DNA of 64,000 nt, from NCBI GenBank assembly GCA_900539165.1, contig UQAZ01000004.1, forward strand, positions 1-64,000, given 5' to 3'. The first letter of the stretch is position 1. Each line of letters opens with the position of its first letter. This document shows positions 40,858-48,088 of this stretch, in pieces. The translations under genes and the position numbers were made by a program. This stretch comes from an uncultured Oscillospiraceae bacterium (GTDB taxonomy: Bacteria; Bacillota; Clostridia; Oscillospirales; Acutalibacteraceae). The notes under the pieces were generated by a model, which ran no database searches, was not told the origin of the DNA, and saw nothing but the letters and a program-made list of their open reading frames with translations.

Positions 40858-42612
40858 TTATTTATTTTCAACAGGTCTGCGAAGCTTAATATGTGTTTCA
40901 CGAAGCTGAAGCTCTGTTACATAGTTCGGTGCGCCGAGAAGCATATCCTGAGCATTACTGTTCATCGGGAATGCGATAATCTCACGAATGTTCTCCTCGT
41001 CTTTAAGAAGCATAATCATACGGTCAACACCCGGAGCCATACCTGCGTGAGGCGGAGCGCCATAGTGGAACGCATTATAAAGAGCGCCGAATTTTTCCTT
41101 AACGGTATCCTCGCTGTATCCTGCCATTTCAAATGCCTTTACCATAATGTCAGGGCGGTGGTTACGAACAGCACCTGATGAAAGTTCAACGCCGTTACAA
41201 ACGATGTCATACTGATAAGCCTTGATTTCGGTAGGTTCTTGATTAAGAAGTGCGTCCATTTCGCCCTGTGGCATTGAGAACGGGTTATGTGTAAAGATAA
41301 GCTGTCCGTTCTCGTCACGCTCAAACATCGGGAAGTCTGTAATATAGCAGAACTCATATCTGTCCTTATCAATAAGGTCAAGTCTGTTTGCAAGCTCTGT
41401 TCTAATCATACCTGCAAGCTCATTTACCATCTTAGGTGTATCGCAAATAAAGAACAAGGTGTCATCCGTCTTAAAGTTAAAGATTGAGCGAAGTTCCTCC
41501 TTCTTTTCGTCAGGGAGGAATTTATCAATAGGGCCTTTATACGAGCCGTCTTCAAGTACCTCAATATATCCGAGACCCTTCATACCGATTTCAAGAGCAT
41601 ACTTGAGCATCTTTTCAAACCAGCCCTTAGACTGCTTTGCACAGCCCGGAACATTAATACCACGAACAGGTCTGCCCTTAAATGCCTTAAATTCAACATC
41701 CGAGAAAAATTCGGTAAGGTCAACGATTTCAAGCGGATTACGAAGATCGGGCTTATCTGTACCATATTTGAGCATAGCCTGATCGTATGGAATTTTAACG
41801 AACGGCTTTGGTGAAACCTTTTTGCCCGAGCCGAATTTAGTAAAAGTATCATAAAGTACCTCGTCGGCAACCTCAAAAACATCTTCCTGAGTAGCAAAAG
41901 CCATCTCGAAATCGAGCTGATAGAACTCACCCGGCGAACGGTCTGCTCTTGCATCCTCGTCTCTGAAGCAAGGTGCAATCTGGAAGTATCTGTCAAATCC
42001 CGATGTCATAAGAAGCTGCTTAAACTGCTGCGGTGCCTGCGGAAGCGCATAAAACTTTCCCTCGTGCTTACGAGACGGAATGATGTAGTCACGAGCGCCC
42101 TCAGGGGAAGAGCAGGTAAGAATCGGAGTGTTAATCTCTGTAAATCCGAGAGAGGTCATTTTCTCTCTGAGATAAGACACAACCTGACTTCTGAAAATAA
42201 TATTATCGTGTACTTTTTTATTTCTTAAATCAAGGAAACGGTATGTAAGACGGACATCCTCTCTTGTCTCCTTTGATTCGCTGATTTCAAACGGAAGATT
42301 CTCGGTGCAAGGATTAAGCACGGTAAGAGTGTCAACCTTTACTTCAAGCTCGCCTGTTGCAAGCTTTGGATTAACTGTTTCCTCGTCACGCTTAACTACC
42401 GTACCCTCAACGCTGATAACACTCTCCTTACGAAGATGATTAATCAAATCGTCGTCATTTACTACAACCTGAGTAACGCCGTATTCGTCACGAAGGTCAA
42501 TAAAGGCAACGCCGCCGTGGTCACGAATAGTATCTACCCAACCCGCAAGCTGAACCTTTTGGTTTAGATTATCGAATGTAAGCTCATTGCAATTATGTGT
42601 TCTGTAAGCCAT
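40858..42612 (-). CDS. aspS: Aspartyl-tRNA synthetase AspS
   Basis: 584-aa class II synthetase: N-terminal OB-fold anticodon-binding domain (LAGWVDTIRDHGGVAFIDLR), class II motif 2 FRDEDARADRSPGEFYQ, a bacterial GAD insertion in the middle, and motif 3 GVDRMIMLL. The motif 2 continuation (SPGEFYQLDFEM) differs from the common RQPEFTQ form. Operon with gatCAB suggests that it also makes Asp-tRNA(Asn) for amidation; discrimination cannot be read directly from the sequence. Confidence 0.96.
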   Translation of the reverse strand: MAYRTHNCNELTFDNLNQKVQLAGWVDTIRDHGGVAFIDLRDEYGVTQVVVNDDDLINHLRKESVISVEGTVVKRDEETVNPKLATGELEVKVDTLTVLNPCTENLPFEISESKETREDVRLTYRFLDLRNKKVHDNIIFRSQVVSYLREKMTSLGFTEINTPILTCSSPEGARDYIIPSRKHEGKFYALPQAPQQFKQLLMTSGFDRYFQIAPCFRDEDARADRSPGEFYQLDFEMAFATQEDVFEVADEVLYDTFTKFGSGKKVSPKPFVKIPYDQAMLKYGTDKPDLRNPLEIVDLTEFFSDVEFKAFKGRPVRGINVPGCAKQSKGWFEKMLKYALEIGMKGLGYIEVLEDGSYKGPIDKFLPDEKKEELRSIFNFKTDDTLFFICDTPKMVNELAGMIRTELANRLDLIDKDRYEFCYITDFPMFERDENGQLIFTHNPFSMPQGEMDALLNQEPTEIKAYQYDIVCNGVELSSGAVRNHRPDIMVKAFEMAGYSEDTVKEKFGALYNAFHYGAPPHAGMAPGVDRMIMLLKDEENIREIIAFPMNSNAQDMLLGAPNYVTELQLRETHIKLRRPVENK

Positions 42613-42672
42613 ATTTATAATTCCTTTCGGGAAATTTTGAATCGGATATAAAAATCCACATTAACGCTCTAT

Positions 42673-42701
42673 ATTATAGCACAATAAATGTCGTTCTTCA
42701 A
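42673..42701 (-). promoter_or_regulatory. Promoter of the aspS-gatCAB operon
   Basis: On the minus strand TTGAAG (42696-42701) and TATAAT (42673-42678), 17 nt apart, 61 nt upstream of aspS. Confidence 0.65.
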
Positions 42702-42733
42702 TACTTAAATTAAATAATTATTATATAATATAT

Positions 42734-42761
42734 AAAAAGACTCTTGAAAAGTTCAAGAGTC
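42734..42761 (-). terminator. Terminator of the acyl carrier/MBOAT/SGNH operon
   Basis: On the minus strand GACTCTTGAA/TTCAAGAGTC stem (42739-42748 with 42752-42761) followed by five T, 13 nt after the last SGNH gene. Confidence 0.85.
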
Positions 42762-42773
42762 AAATTGTCAGAA

Positions 42774-43778
42774 TTAAGATATTTTGTTTTCTCGTTTGAA
42801 GCCCTCGCACTCCAAATTCCAATATTCCGAATAGGTCACATCGTCTCTATGGTCTTCAAGCTGATATTCTCTGACAAAATATTCGCCCATATAATCCGTA
42901 ATTCTAAGCGCCGTATCATAGCTGACATGATAGCCGTTATCTCTAAACGCAGTTGCCATATCAATATCGAGTTCGTCATACATCAAATTAAAATCTATAA
43001 AATCTACATCGTAGGACTTTGCAATTTCACACATTGCATTATGCTTTGCCATATTCCAAGAAACCGCAGAATTAACCTCTGCAAACACGAGCGAAATATT
43101 ACGGCTTTTACAAAAACTCACAAAATCATCCAAAGCACTCAAATTAGATTTTACGGGCATATGGACATCATCTGTCATTTGCATATAATCAGTCGGCTCA
43201 ATATCATAGACAAGGGATATGTACTTATATCCGTGAGAATATCTGTTACTTTTATCGCTTCTAAGATACTTCCAAGCGTTATGATAAGTAAACAAGGTAA
43301 TCCTGCTTTTAATATTGCTTTCAAATGCTTCCGGATTAACTGTTTCGCTGAAAAAGCGGGCATATTTTGACAGTTCTGAACCGTCACCGTTTTCTTCGCC
43401 GTCGTAAAGCATATCCGTTTCCAAAACGACAACCTTAGGGCTTTGAGTTTCAAGCATAGTTTGCAATGCGTTTTTGCACTCCTGCACATTTTGGTGGGGA
43501 GAAGCAGAAACAGCAGAGGTTATACCGTAGTTTTCCCAAAGGGCTGTCGGAATGAAACCGCTGTATGCGTCGCTGTTGCCCACAAACATTACATCCGTGG
43601 TTTGCTCGGGGTCGTTGACAAACAGGTAGGCGTCGGCAAGTCTGCCGCTGTATTTTGCAGTATTGTCACCCGAAAACGCCTTAAATGAGACAAGGCATAA
43701 AATCAAAGCAAAGGCGAGTGCAAAAGCAATCACCTTAGATATTTCCGATATAATTTTTCTTGCCTGTTCCCTATTCAT
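42774..43778 (-). CDS. SGNH/DltD-like extracellular protein, paralogue C
   Basis: 334-aa protein with an N-terminal membrane anchor (VIAFALAFALILCLVSFKAF), then an SGNH-type hydrolase fold: catalytic Ser in FVGNSDAYSGF and the Asp/His pair in FRDNGYHVSYD. DltD/AlgX-type proteins of this kind complete acyl transfer onto surface polymers together with an MBOAT partner. It is the most divergent of three tandem paralogues: the usual DGGxHLN is DNGYHVS here. ATG 43778 is chosen because AGGAAA lies upstream and the frame extends 7 codons further. Last gene of the operon. Confidence 0.75.
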   Translation of the reverse strand: MNREQARKIISEISKVIAFALAFALILCLVSFKAFSGDNTAKYSGRLADAYLFVNDPEQTTDVMFVGNSDAYSGFIPTALWENYGITSAVSASPHQNVQECKNALQTMLETQSPKVVVLETDMLYDGEENGDGSELSKYARFFSETVNPEAFESNIKSRITLFTYHNAWKYLRSDKSNRYSHGYKYISLVYDIEPTDYMQMTDDVHMPVKSNLSALDDFVSFCKSRNISLVFAEVNSAVSWNMAKHNAMCEIAKSYDVDFIDFNLMYDELDIDMATAFRDNGYHVSYDTALRITDYMGEYFVREYQLEDHRDDVTYSEYWNLECEGFKRENKIS

Positions 43779-43808
43779 TGTGTTTCCTAAAACGACCAAG
43801 GAAACAAC
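43776..43808. repeat. Third, diverged copy of the SGNH-leader repeat
   Basis: Contains TTTCCTAAAACGACCAAG shared with the two exact 37-bp copies at 44940-44976 and 45004-45040. On the minus strand it supplies the leader and start codon of SGNH paralogue C. It is followed by a GGAAGCAACC/GGTTGTTTCC-type hairpin (43800-43830). Confidence 0.7.
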
Positions 43809-43838
43809 CCCAAGAACGAGGTTGCTTCCCTACTTGAT

Positions 43839-44864
43839 TTATTTTGCATCACTCTGCTTTATTTTGTTTATTTTCTTAAATTGAACAACATCATTATCCC
43901 AATATTCGGCAATTTCGGCATCATCTCTACGGCTTTCAATACCATAGTTTTTGCCGATATATTTGCCTATATACTCAGTAATCGCACCGGCAGCAAAATA
44001 ATTAAGATGATCACCACCGTCTCTAAAACAATTACGCATATCTATACCGACTTCATCATAAAGCAAATTGAGGTCTAAAAATTCAATTCCGAGTTCATCC
44101 GAAATATTCTGAACGGCATTATGTCTTGCATAACTCCACGAAGAGAGCGATGGCAATTCCAAAAGCAATACAGGCAAACCATTCCGCTTACAATACTTCG
44201 CAAATGCCCTTAATTGCTGTGAATATGTGTAAATCGGAATATCCCTTTCATCGGTTTCCGCCATATAATCTTCGTACTTTAATTTATGGACGGTCTTATT
44301 ATAATAATATCCATGTGAATATTTACTGCGCTCAGATTCTTTATTATAATCCTTCCATATATTATGAAAAGTAAAAATTGAATAATCACGGCAGATTTTG
44401 TTTTCAAATATCTCAGGATCTACCAAATCAAAGAAATAATCCAATGTTGTGTCATTAGGACGGATGACATCCTTAGGGTTTCTTCTGTCATAAAGAGTAT
44501 CAACCTCTAAAATTACAAGTTTTGGAGATTGTTTTTTTAATATCTGCTCAAGCATAGTCTGAGCATCTGCAACGGATTGATGCGCAAAGCCGGAAACAAC
44601 ACTGGTATAACCGTACTTTTCCCATAACTCGACAGGTACAAGCCCACTTCTTATATCACTGTTACCCAAACACACAACATCAACCGAATTTTCAGGTTCC
44701 AAAACAAACGAATACGAATCCGCCATTTTTTTGCTAATCTGAGAAGCCTTTTCACCGCTAAAAACAAAAGCAGACACAGTTTGAAGTAAGACAGCAAACG
44801 CAAGAACAAAGGCAAGCACCTTTAATGCCTGAGGTATTAACTTTTTTACATTTTCTTTCGTCAT
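43839..44864 (-). CDS. SGNH/DltD-like extracellular protein, paralogue B
   Basis: 341-aa protein starting MTKENVKKLIPQALKVLAFV, with a single N-terminal membrane segment and an SGNH-type catalytic layout: Ser in CLGNSDIRSG and Asp/His in RDGGDHLNYFA. Very similar to paralogue A at 45068-46093 over its whole length. ATG 44864 corresponds exactly to the start of paralogue A. It is preceded not by an intact MBOAT gene, as A is, but by a short MBOAT relic. Role: last step of acyl transfer to a surface polymer, inferred from DltD/AlgX-type proteins. Confidence 0.78.
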   Translation of the reverse strand: MTKENVKKLIPQALKVLAFVLAFAVLLQTVSAFVFSGEKASQISKKMADSYSFVLEPENSVDVVCLGNSDIRSGLVPVELWEKYGYTSVVSGFAHQSVADAQTMLEQILKKQSPKLVILEVDTLYDRRNPKDVIRPNDTTLDYFFDLVDPEIFENKICRDYSIFTFHNIWKDYNKESERSKYSHGYYYNKTVHKLKYEDYMAETDERDIPIYTYSQQLRAFAKYCKRNGLPVLLLELPSLSSWSYARHNAVQNISDELGIEFLDLNLLYDEVGIDMRNCFRDGGDHLNYFAAGAITEYIGKYIGKNYGIESRRDDAEIAEYWDNDVVQFKKINKIKQSDAK

Positions 44865-44873
44865 AGTAAAAAA

Positions 44874-44935
44874 CCAATGCAACAGTAGTAGAAATCAGGC
44901 TTGCACAACAAGGATTGAGTTTCTTTCTTACCTGT
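44874..44935 (-). pseudogene. Relic of an MBOAT gene fused to an SGNH-type leader
   Basis: 44876-44929 aligns by eye with 46631-46684 inside the MBOAT gene (about 42 of 54 bases the same). Translated, RKKLNPCCASLISTTVALVF matches RKKFNPYYANLIPTAVALFF of the MBOAT protein. Upstream it is joined at the sequence for QVRKK/QARKK to a leader and start like those of SGNH paralogue C, and downstream it runs straight into the start of paralogue B at the place where the intact MBOAT gene ends before paralogue A. Confidence 0.7.
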
Positions 44936-44939
44936 TTCC

Positions 44940-45040
44940 CATTTGTTATATTTCCTAAAACGACCAAGTAAACAACAGCCGAATGACGGTGCGCTGAGCC
45001 AAACATTTGTTATATTTCCTAAAACGACCAAGTAAACAAC
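44940..45040. repeat. Two exact 37-bp repeats in the SGNH intergenic region
   Basis: 44940-44976 and 45004-45040 are identical over 37 bp, with a 64-bp period. Each begins (minus strand end) with an ATG start codon and contains TTTCCTAAAACGACCAAG. They are the remains of duplicated SGNH-gene leaders between paralogues A and B. Confidence 0.85.
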
Positions 45041-45067
45041 CCTCAAAAGGTCGCTTCCTGACTTAAA

Positions 45068-46093
45068 TTAGTTAGATTCGTCCTGCTTTATCTTGTTTGA
45101 TTTCTTAAACTGAACAACGTCGTTATCCCAATATTCAGCAAGTTCGGCATCATCTCTACGGCTTTCAATGCCATAGTTTTTACCGATGTACTCGCCTACA
45201 TAATCGGTAACCTTACAAGCCGCCGCATAGTTAAGATGGTTACCGCCGTCTCTGTAACAGTTACGCATATCCAGTCCGACTTCATCATAAAGTAAATTGA
45301 GGTCTAACAATTCAATTCCAAGTTCGTCCGAAAGGTCCTGAACGGCATTATGTCTTGCATAAGTCCAAGAAGAAATTGACGGCATTTCCAAAAACAATAC
45401 AGGAATATTATTTTTCTTACAAAACTTAGAAAACGCTCTTAACTGCTGTGAGTTTGTGTAAATCGGAATATCCCTTTCGTCGGTTTCAACCATATAATCT
45501 TTATACTTTAATTTATGCACGGTCTTATTATATAAATATCCGTGTGCATATTTCTTGAGCTTAGATTTCTTTTTATAGTCCTTCCATATATTATGAAAGG
45601 TAAAAATCGAATAATCACGGCTGATTTTATTTTCAAATGCCTCAGGGTCTACCAAATCAAAGAAATAATCCAACGAGGTAGTATTAGGGCGGATAATATC
45701 ATCAGGGCTTCTTCCGTCATAAAGAGTATCAACCTCTAAAATTACAAGCTTTGGAGATTGTTTTTTCAATGTCTGCTCAAGCATAGTCTGAGCGTCTGCA
45801 ACGGATTGATGCGAAAAGCTGGAGACAACGCTGGTATAACCGTACTTTTCCCACAACTCTGTCGGAACAAATCCACTCCACATATCGCTGCTTCCGAAAC
45901 AAACAACATCTATGGTATTATCGGGGTCAGATAAAAAAGAATACGAAGACGCCCTCTTTTTGCTGACCTGTGAAACCTTTGCACCGTCAAAAACAAAAAC
46001 AGACAAGGTTTGGAGTAAGACAACAAACGCAAGAACAAAGGCAAGCACCTTTAACACCTGAGGTATTAACTTTTTTACATTTTCTTTCGTCAT
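45068..46093 (-). CDS. SGNH/DltD-like extracellular protein, paralogue A
   Basis: 341-aa protein, MTKENVKKLIPQVLKVLAFV, with one N-terminal membrane segment and SGNH-type residues: Ser in CFGSSDMWSGF and Asp/His in RDGGNHLNYAA. Directly follows the MBOAT gene, whose stop is 2 nt before its start codon, the standard arrangement for an MBOAT-SGNH pair. It probably hydrolyses or transfers an acyl group outside the membrane; the acyl group and acceptor are unknown. Confidence 0.8.
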   Translation of the reverse strand: MTKENVKKLIPQVLKVLAFVLAFVVLLQTLSVFVFDGAKVSQVSKKRASSYSFLSDPDNTIDVVCFGSSDMWSGFVPTELWEKYGYTSVVSSFSHQSVADAQTMLEQTLKKQSPKLVILEVDTLYDGRSPDDIIRPNTTSLDYFFDLVDPEAFENKISRDYSIFTFHNIWKDYKKKSKLKKYAHGYLYNKTVHKLKYKDYMVETDERDIPIYTNSQQLRAFSKFCKKNNIPVLFLEMPSISSWTYARHNAVQDLSDELGIELLDLNLLYDEVGLDMRNCYRDGGNHLNYAAACKVTDYVGEYIGKNYGIESRRDDAELAEYWDNDVVQFKKSNKIKQDESN

Positions 46094-46095
46094 AG

Positions 46096-47670
46096 TTAAA
46101 AATTAGCGTAGATTAAATCTACTACTCCATAGCCTTCTCCATAAGCTCCGAAGATGATAATTGCAAATACAAATACCAAAAGAAATACGAATTTAATCGG
46201 ATAAGGGAGCTTAAATATTTTTTGCTTAATGTCAATTCCTTTTTCCTGAACAATGCCTACGATAAGCATAATCACAAATCCGACAACTATTGCGGCATAA
46301 TCATAAAGTGAAAGTCCGAGACCGTTATTGCCTGCAAGGAATTTTGAAATTCCGAAATTTGTGAAAACAGACTTAAACATAGCCGCTGCTGTTTTAAGGT
46401 CATTTGCTCTGAAAATGAGCATACCGATATTAACGATAACGACTGTTCGTAAAATTTGGAATGCTGCGTACGGCTTTGATTTTCTGTTAATCTTGAGCTT
46501 GGCGCAAAGCTTTGCAAACAAAGGCTCAAGGAACAAGCCGAACATCATCAGAACATAATAGTAAAGTCCGTAAGTGATATATTTCCATCCCGAGCCGTGC
46601 CAAAATCCGTTTGTAAACCAAACAAAGAACAACGCAACAGCGGTAGGAATCAGGTTTGCGTAATAAGGGTTAAACTTCTTTCTTGCTTTACCGGAAAGAT
46701 TCTTAAAGCCCTTTGAAAAGGATATACCGTAAAAGATATAATCTCTGAGCCAATTACCGAGCGAAATGTGCCAACGCTGCCAAAACTCATTAATGGTTTT
46801 AGCAAAGAACGGGCGAGCAAAGTTTTCAGGTAAATTAATGCCAAACATATTGCCCAAACCACACATAACATCCATAACACCGGAAAACTCACAGTAAAGC
46901 TGAAGAGTGTAAAATGCGATACCCGCAACAATAGCAACACCGGTATAATTTTCATAATTATCAAACACGGCGCTTACCAAAAGCACGGCTCTGTCCGCAA
47001 TTACAACCTTCTTAAAAAGTCCCCAAAGCACACGAGTAAAGCCTGTGCTTACATCCTCGTATGTAGCGTACTTACAGGTGTTAAGCTGTGTGCCGAGCTG
47101 ACCGTATCTTGCGATAGGTCCCTCAACAACAGTCAGCATAAACGACAGATACAGCGAAATCCTAAACGGATTTTTTTCAGCCTCTATTCTGCCGTAATAC
47201 ACATCTGCCATATAGCTGATTGCCTGCAAAATAAAGAATGACAATCCAAGCGGCTGAACAATCTTAACATTTGCAATTTCAGACTTAAATACAGCATTAG
47301 TTGTATCAATAAAGAAATTCGAGTATTTGAATATAAGAAGCAATGCGGCGGTTAAAATAATTCCAAGCCACAGCACAAGGCTCTTATATTTGTTATATTT
47401 TGCTCTAATCGCCTTTTTTTCTGCCTTTTCAGCCTGCTTTCTTTTAAGCTTGCACTGAGCGTCCAGCTTTTGCAGCGCAAGACCGACAGCCCAAATAATC
47501 AGGGTGGCGGCAACCATAGGGATAATATGTCCCTTAGAAGAAATGAAATAGAAAGCGTATGAGCCTGCAAGTAAAACGCACCACTTTACCTTTTGAGGTA
47601 CAAGCGAATACACAAGCCAAGTGATACCAAAATACAGAATAAAGAACGAAAATGTAGTATAACCTATCAT
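46096..47670 (-). CDS. MBOAT family O-acyltransferase (DltB/AlgI type)
   Basis: 524-aa polytopic membrane protein moving acyl groups across or onto polymers at the outer face of the membrane. Family blocks: FGITWLVYSLVP, the catalytic-region FWQRWHISLGNWLRDYIF and the conserved His in NGFWHGSGWKYITYGLYY. Length is typical for AlgI/DltB homologues. Its partner genes are an acyl carrier protein 24 nt upstream and three SGNH genes downstream. No DltA-like adenylation gene lies nearby. Confidence 0.9.
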   Translation of the reverse strand: MIGYTTFSFFILYFGITWLVYSLVPQKVKWCVLLAGSYAFYFISSKGHIIPMVAATLIIWAVGLALQKLDAQCKLKRKQAEKAEKKAIRAKYNKYKSLVLWLGIILTAALLLIFKYSNFFIDTTNAVFKSEIANVKIVQPLGLSFFILQAISYMADVYYGRIEAEKNPFRISLYLSFMLTVVEGPIARYGQLGTQLNTCKYATYEDVSTGFTRVLWGLFKKVVIADRAVLLVSAVFDNYENYTGVAIVAGIAFYTLQLYCEFSGVMDVMCGLGNMFGINLPENFARPFFAKTINEFWQRWHISLGNWLRDYIFYGISFSKGFKNLSGKARKKFNPYYANLIPTAVALFFVWFTNGFWHGSGWKYITYGLYYYVLMMFGLFLEPLFAKLCAKLKINRKSKPYAAFQILRTVVIVNIGMLIFRANDLKTAAAMFKSVFTNFGISKFLAGNNGLGLSLYDYAAIVVGFVIMLIVGIVQEKGIDIKQKIFKLPYPIKFVFLLVFVFAIIIFGAYGEGYGVVDLIYANF

Positions 47671-47694
47671 TTATTAGTCCTCTTTATAAAATAA

Positions 47695-47925
47695 TCAGTC
47701 CTCGTCCTCAAGTCTGTCGATTAAGTTCTTAATGTCTTTAACCGTAGCGAAGTTTTCAGGAACAATATCCTTAGCTGTAATATCCACATCAAACTCGTCG
47801 CTCAATTCAGACACTAAAGTAATCATAGCAAGTGAATCGATAACATGGTCGTCAAGAAGTCTTGTGTCCTCAGTAACGGTTACGCCCGGCTTCAAGCCCT
47901 CAATAATTTCAATAATAGTTTCCAT
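47695..47925 (-). CDS. Acyl carrier protein (phosphopantetheine type) of the acylation locus
   Basis: 76-aa acidic carrier protein. The phosphopantetheine attachment serine is S31 in VIDSLAMITLV. Helix pattern and length fit an acyl or D-alanyl carrier protein. AAAGAGG lies upstream. Its position ahead of MBOAT and SGNH genes suggests that it carries the acyl group for surface modification, like DltC. It is less likely to be the fatty-acid-synthesis AcpP, since no fab genes adjoin. Confidence 0.85.
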   Translation of the reverse strand: METIIEIIEGLKPGVTVTEDTRLLDDHVIDSLAMITLVSELSDEFDVDITAKDIVPENFATVKDIKNLIDRLEDED

Positions 47926-47953
47926 AATTAATATTCCTCTTTCTTTATAATTT

Positions 47954-47970
47954 TGTAACAGATTTGTATA
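47954..47970. promoter_or_regulatory. Near-match to a WalR-like box upstream of the carrier-protein gene
   Basis: TGTAAC-AGATT-TGTATA differs from the consensus TGTWAH-N5-TGTWAH at one base. It lies 28 nt before the start codon and closely resembles the box at ftsZ. Confidence 0.3.
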
Positions 47971-48088
47971 TTATATCCGTTTTTTGACATTAGTATTATA
48001 ACCCAAGTGTCTCATTAAGTAAAGAAAAAAATCATTACATTACAAAATTGTAATCAACAAATGAAAATATGCCCGAAAATCAAGGCTT

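Noticed and set aside
44758..45046. Short minus-strand frames of 61 and 82 codons between SGNH genes
   Set aside because: They are readings of duplicated leaders and the MBOAT relic joined to the start of paralogue B in another frame; no complete domain is present.
47695..47925. Main fatty-acid AcpP
   Set aside because: No fab, plsX or rnc genes adjoin it; it is coupled to MBOAT and SGNH genes, so a dedicated carrier is more likely.
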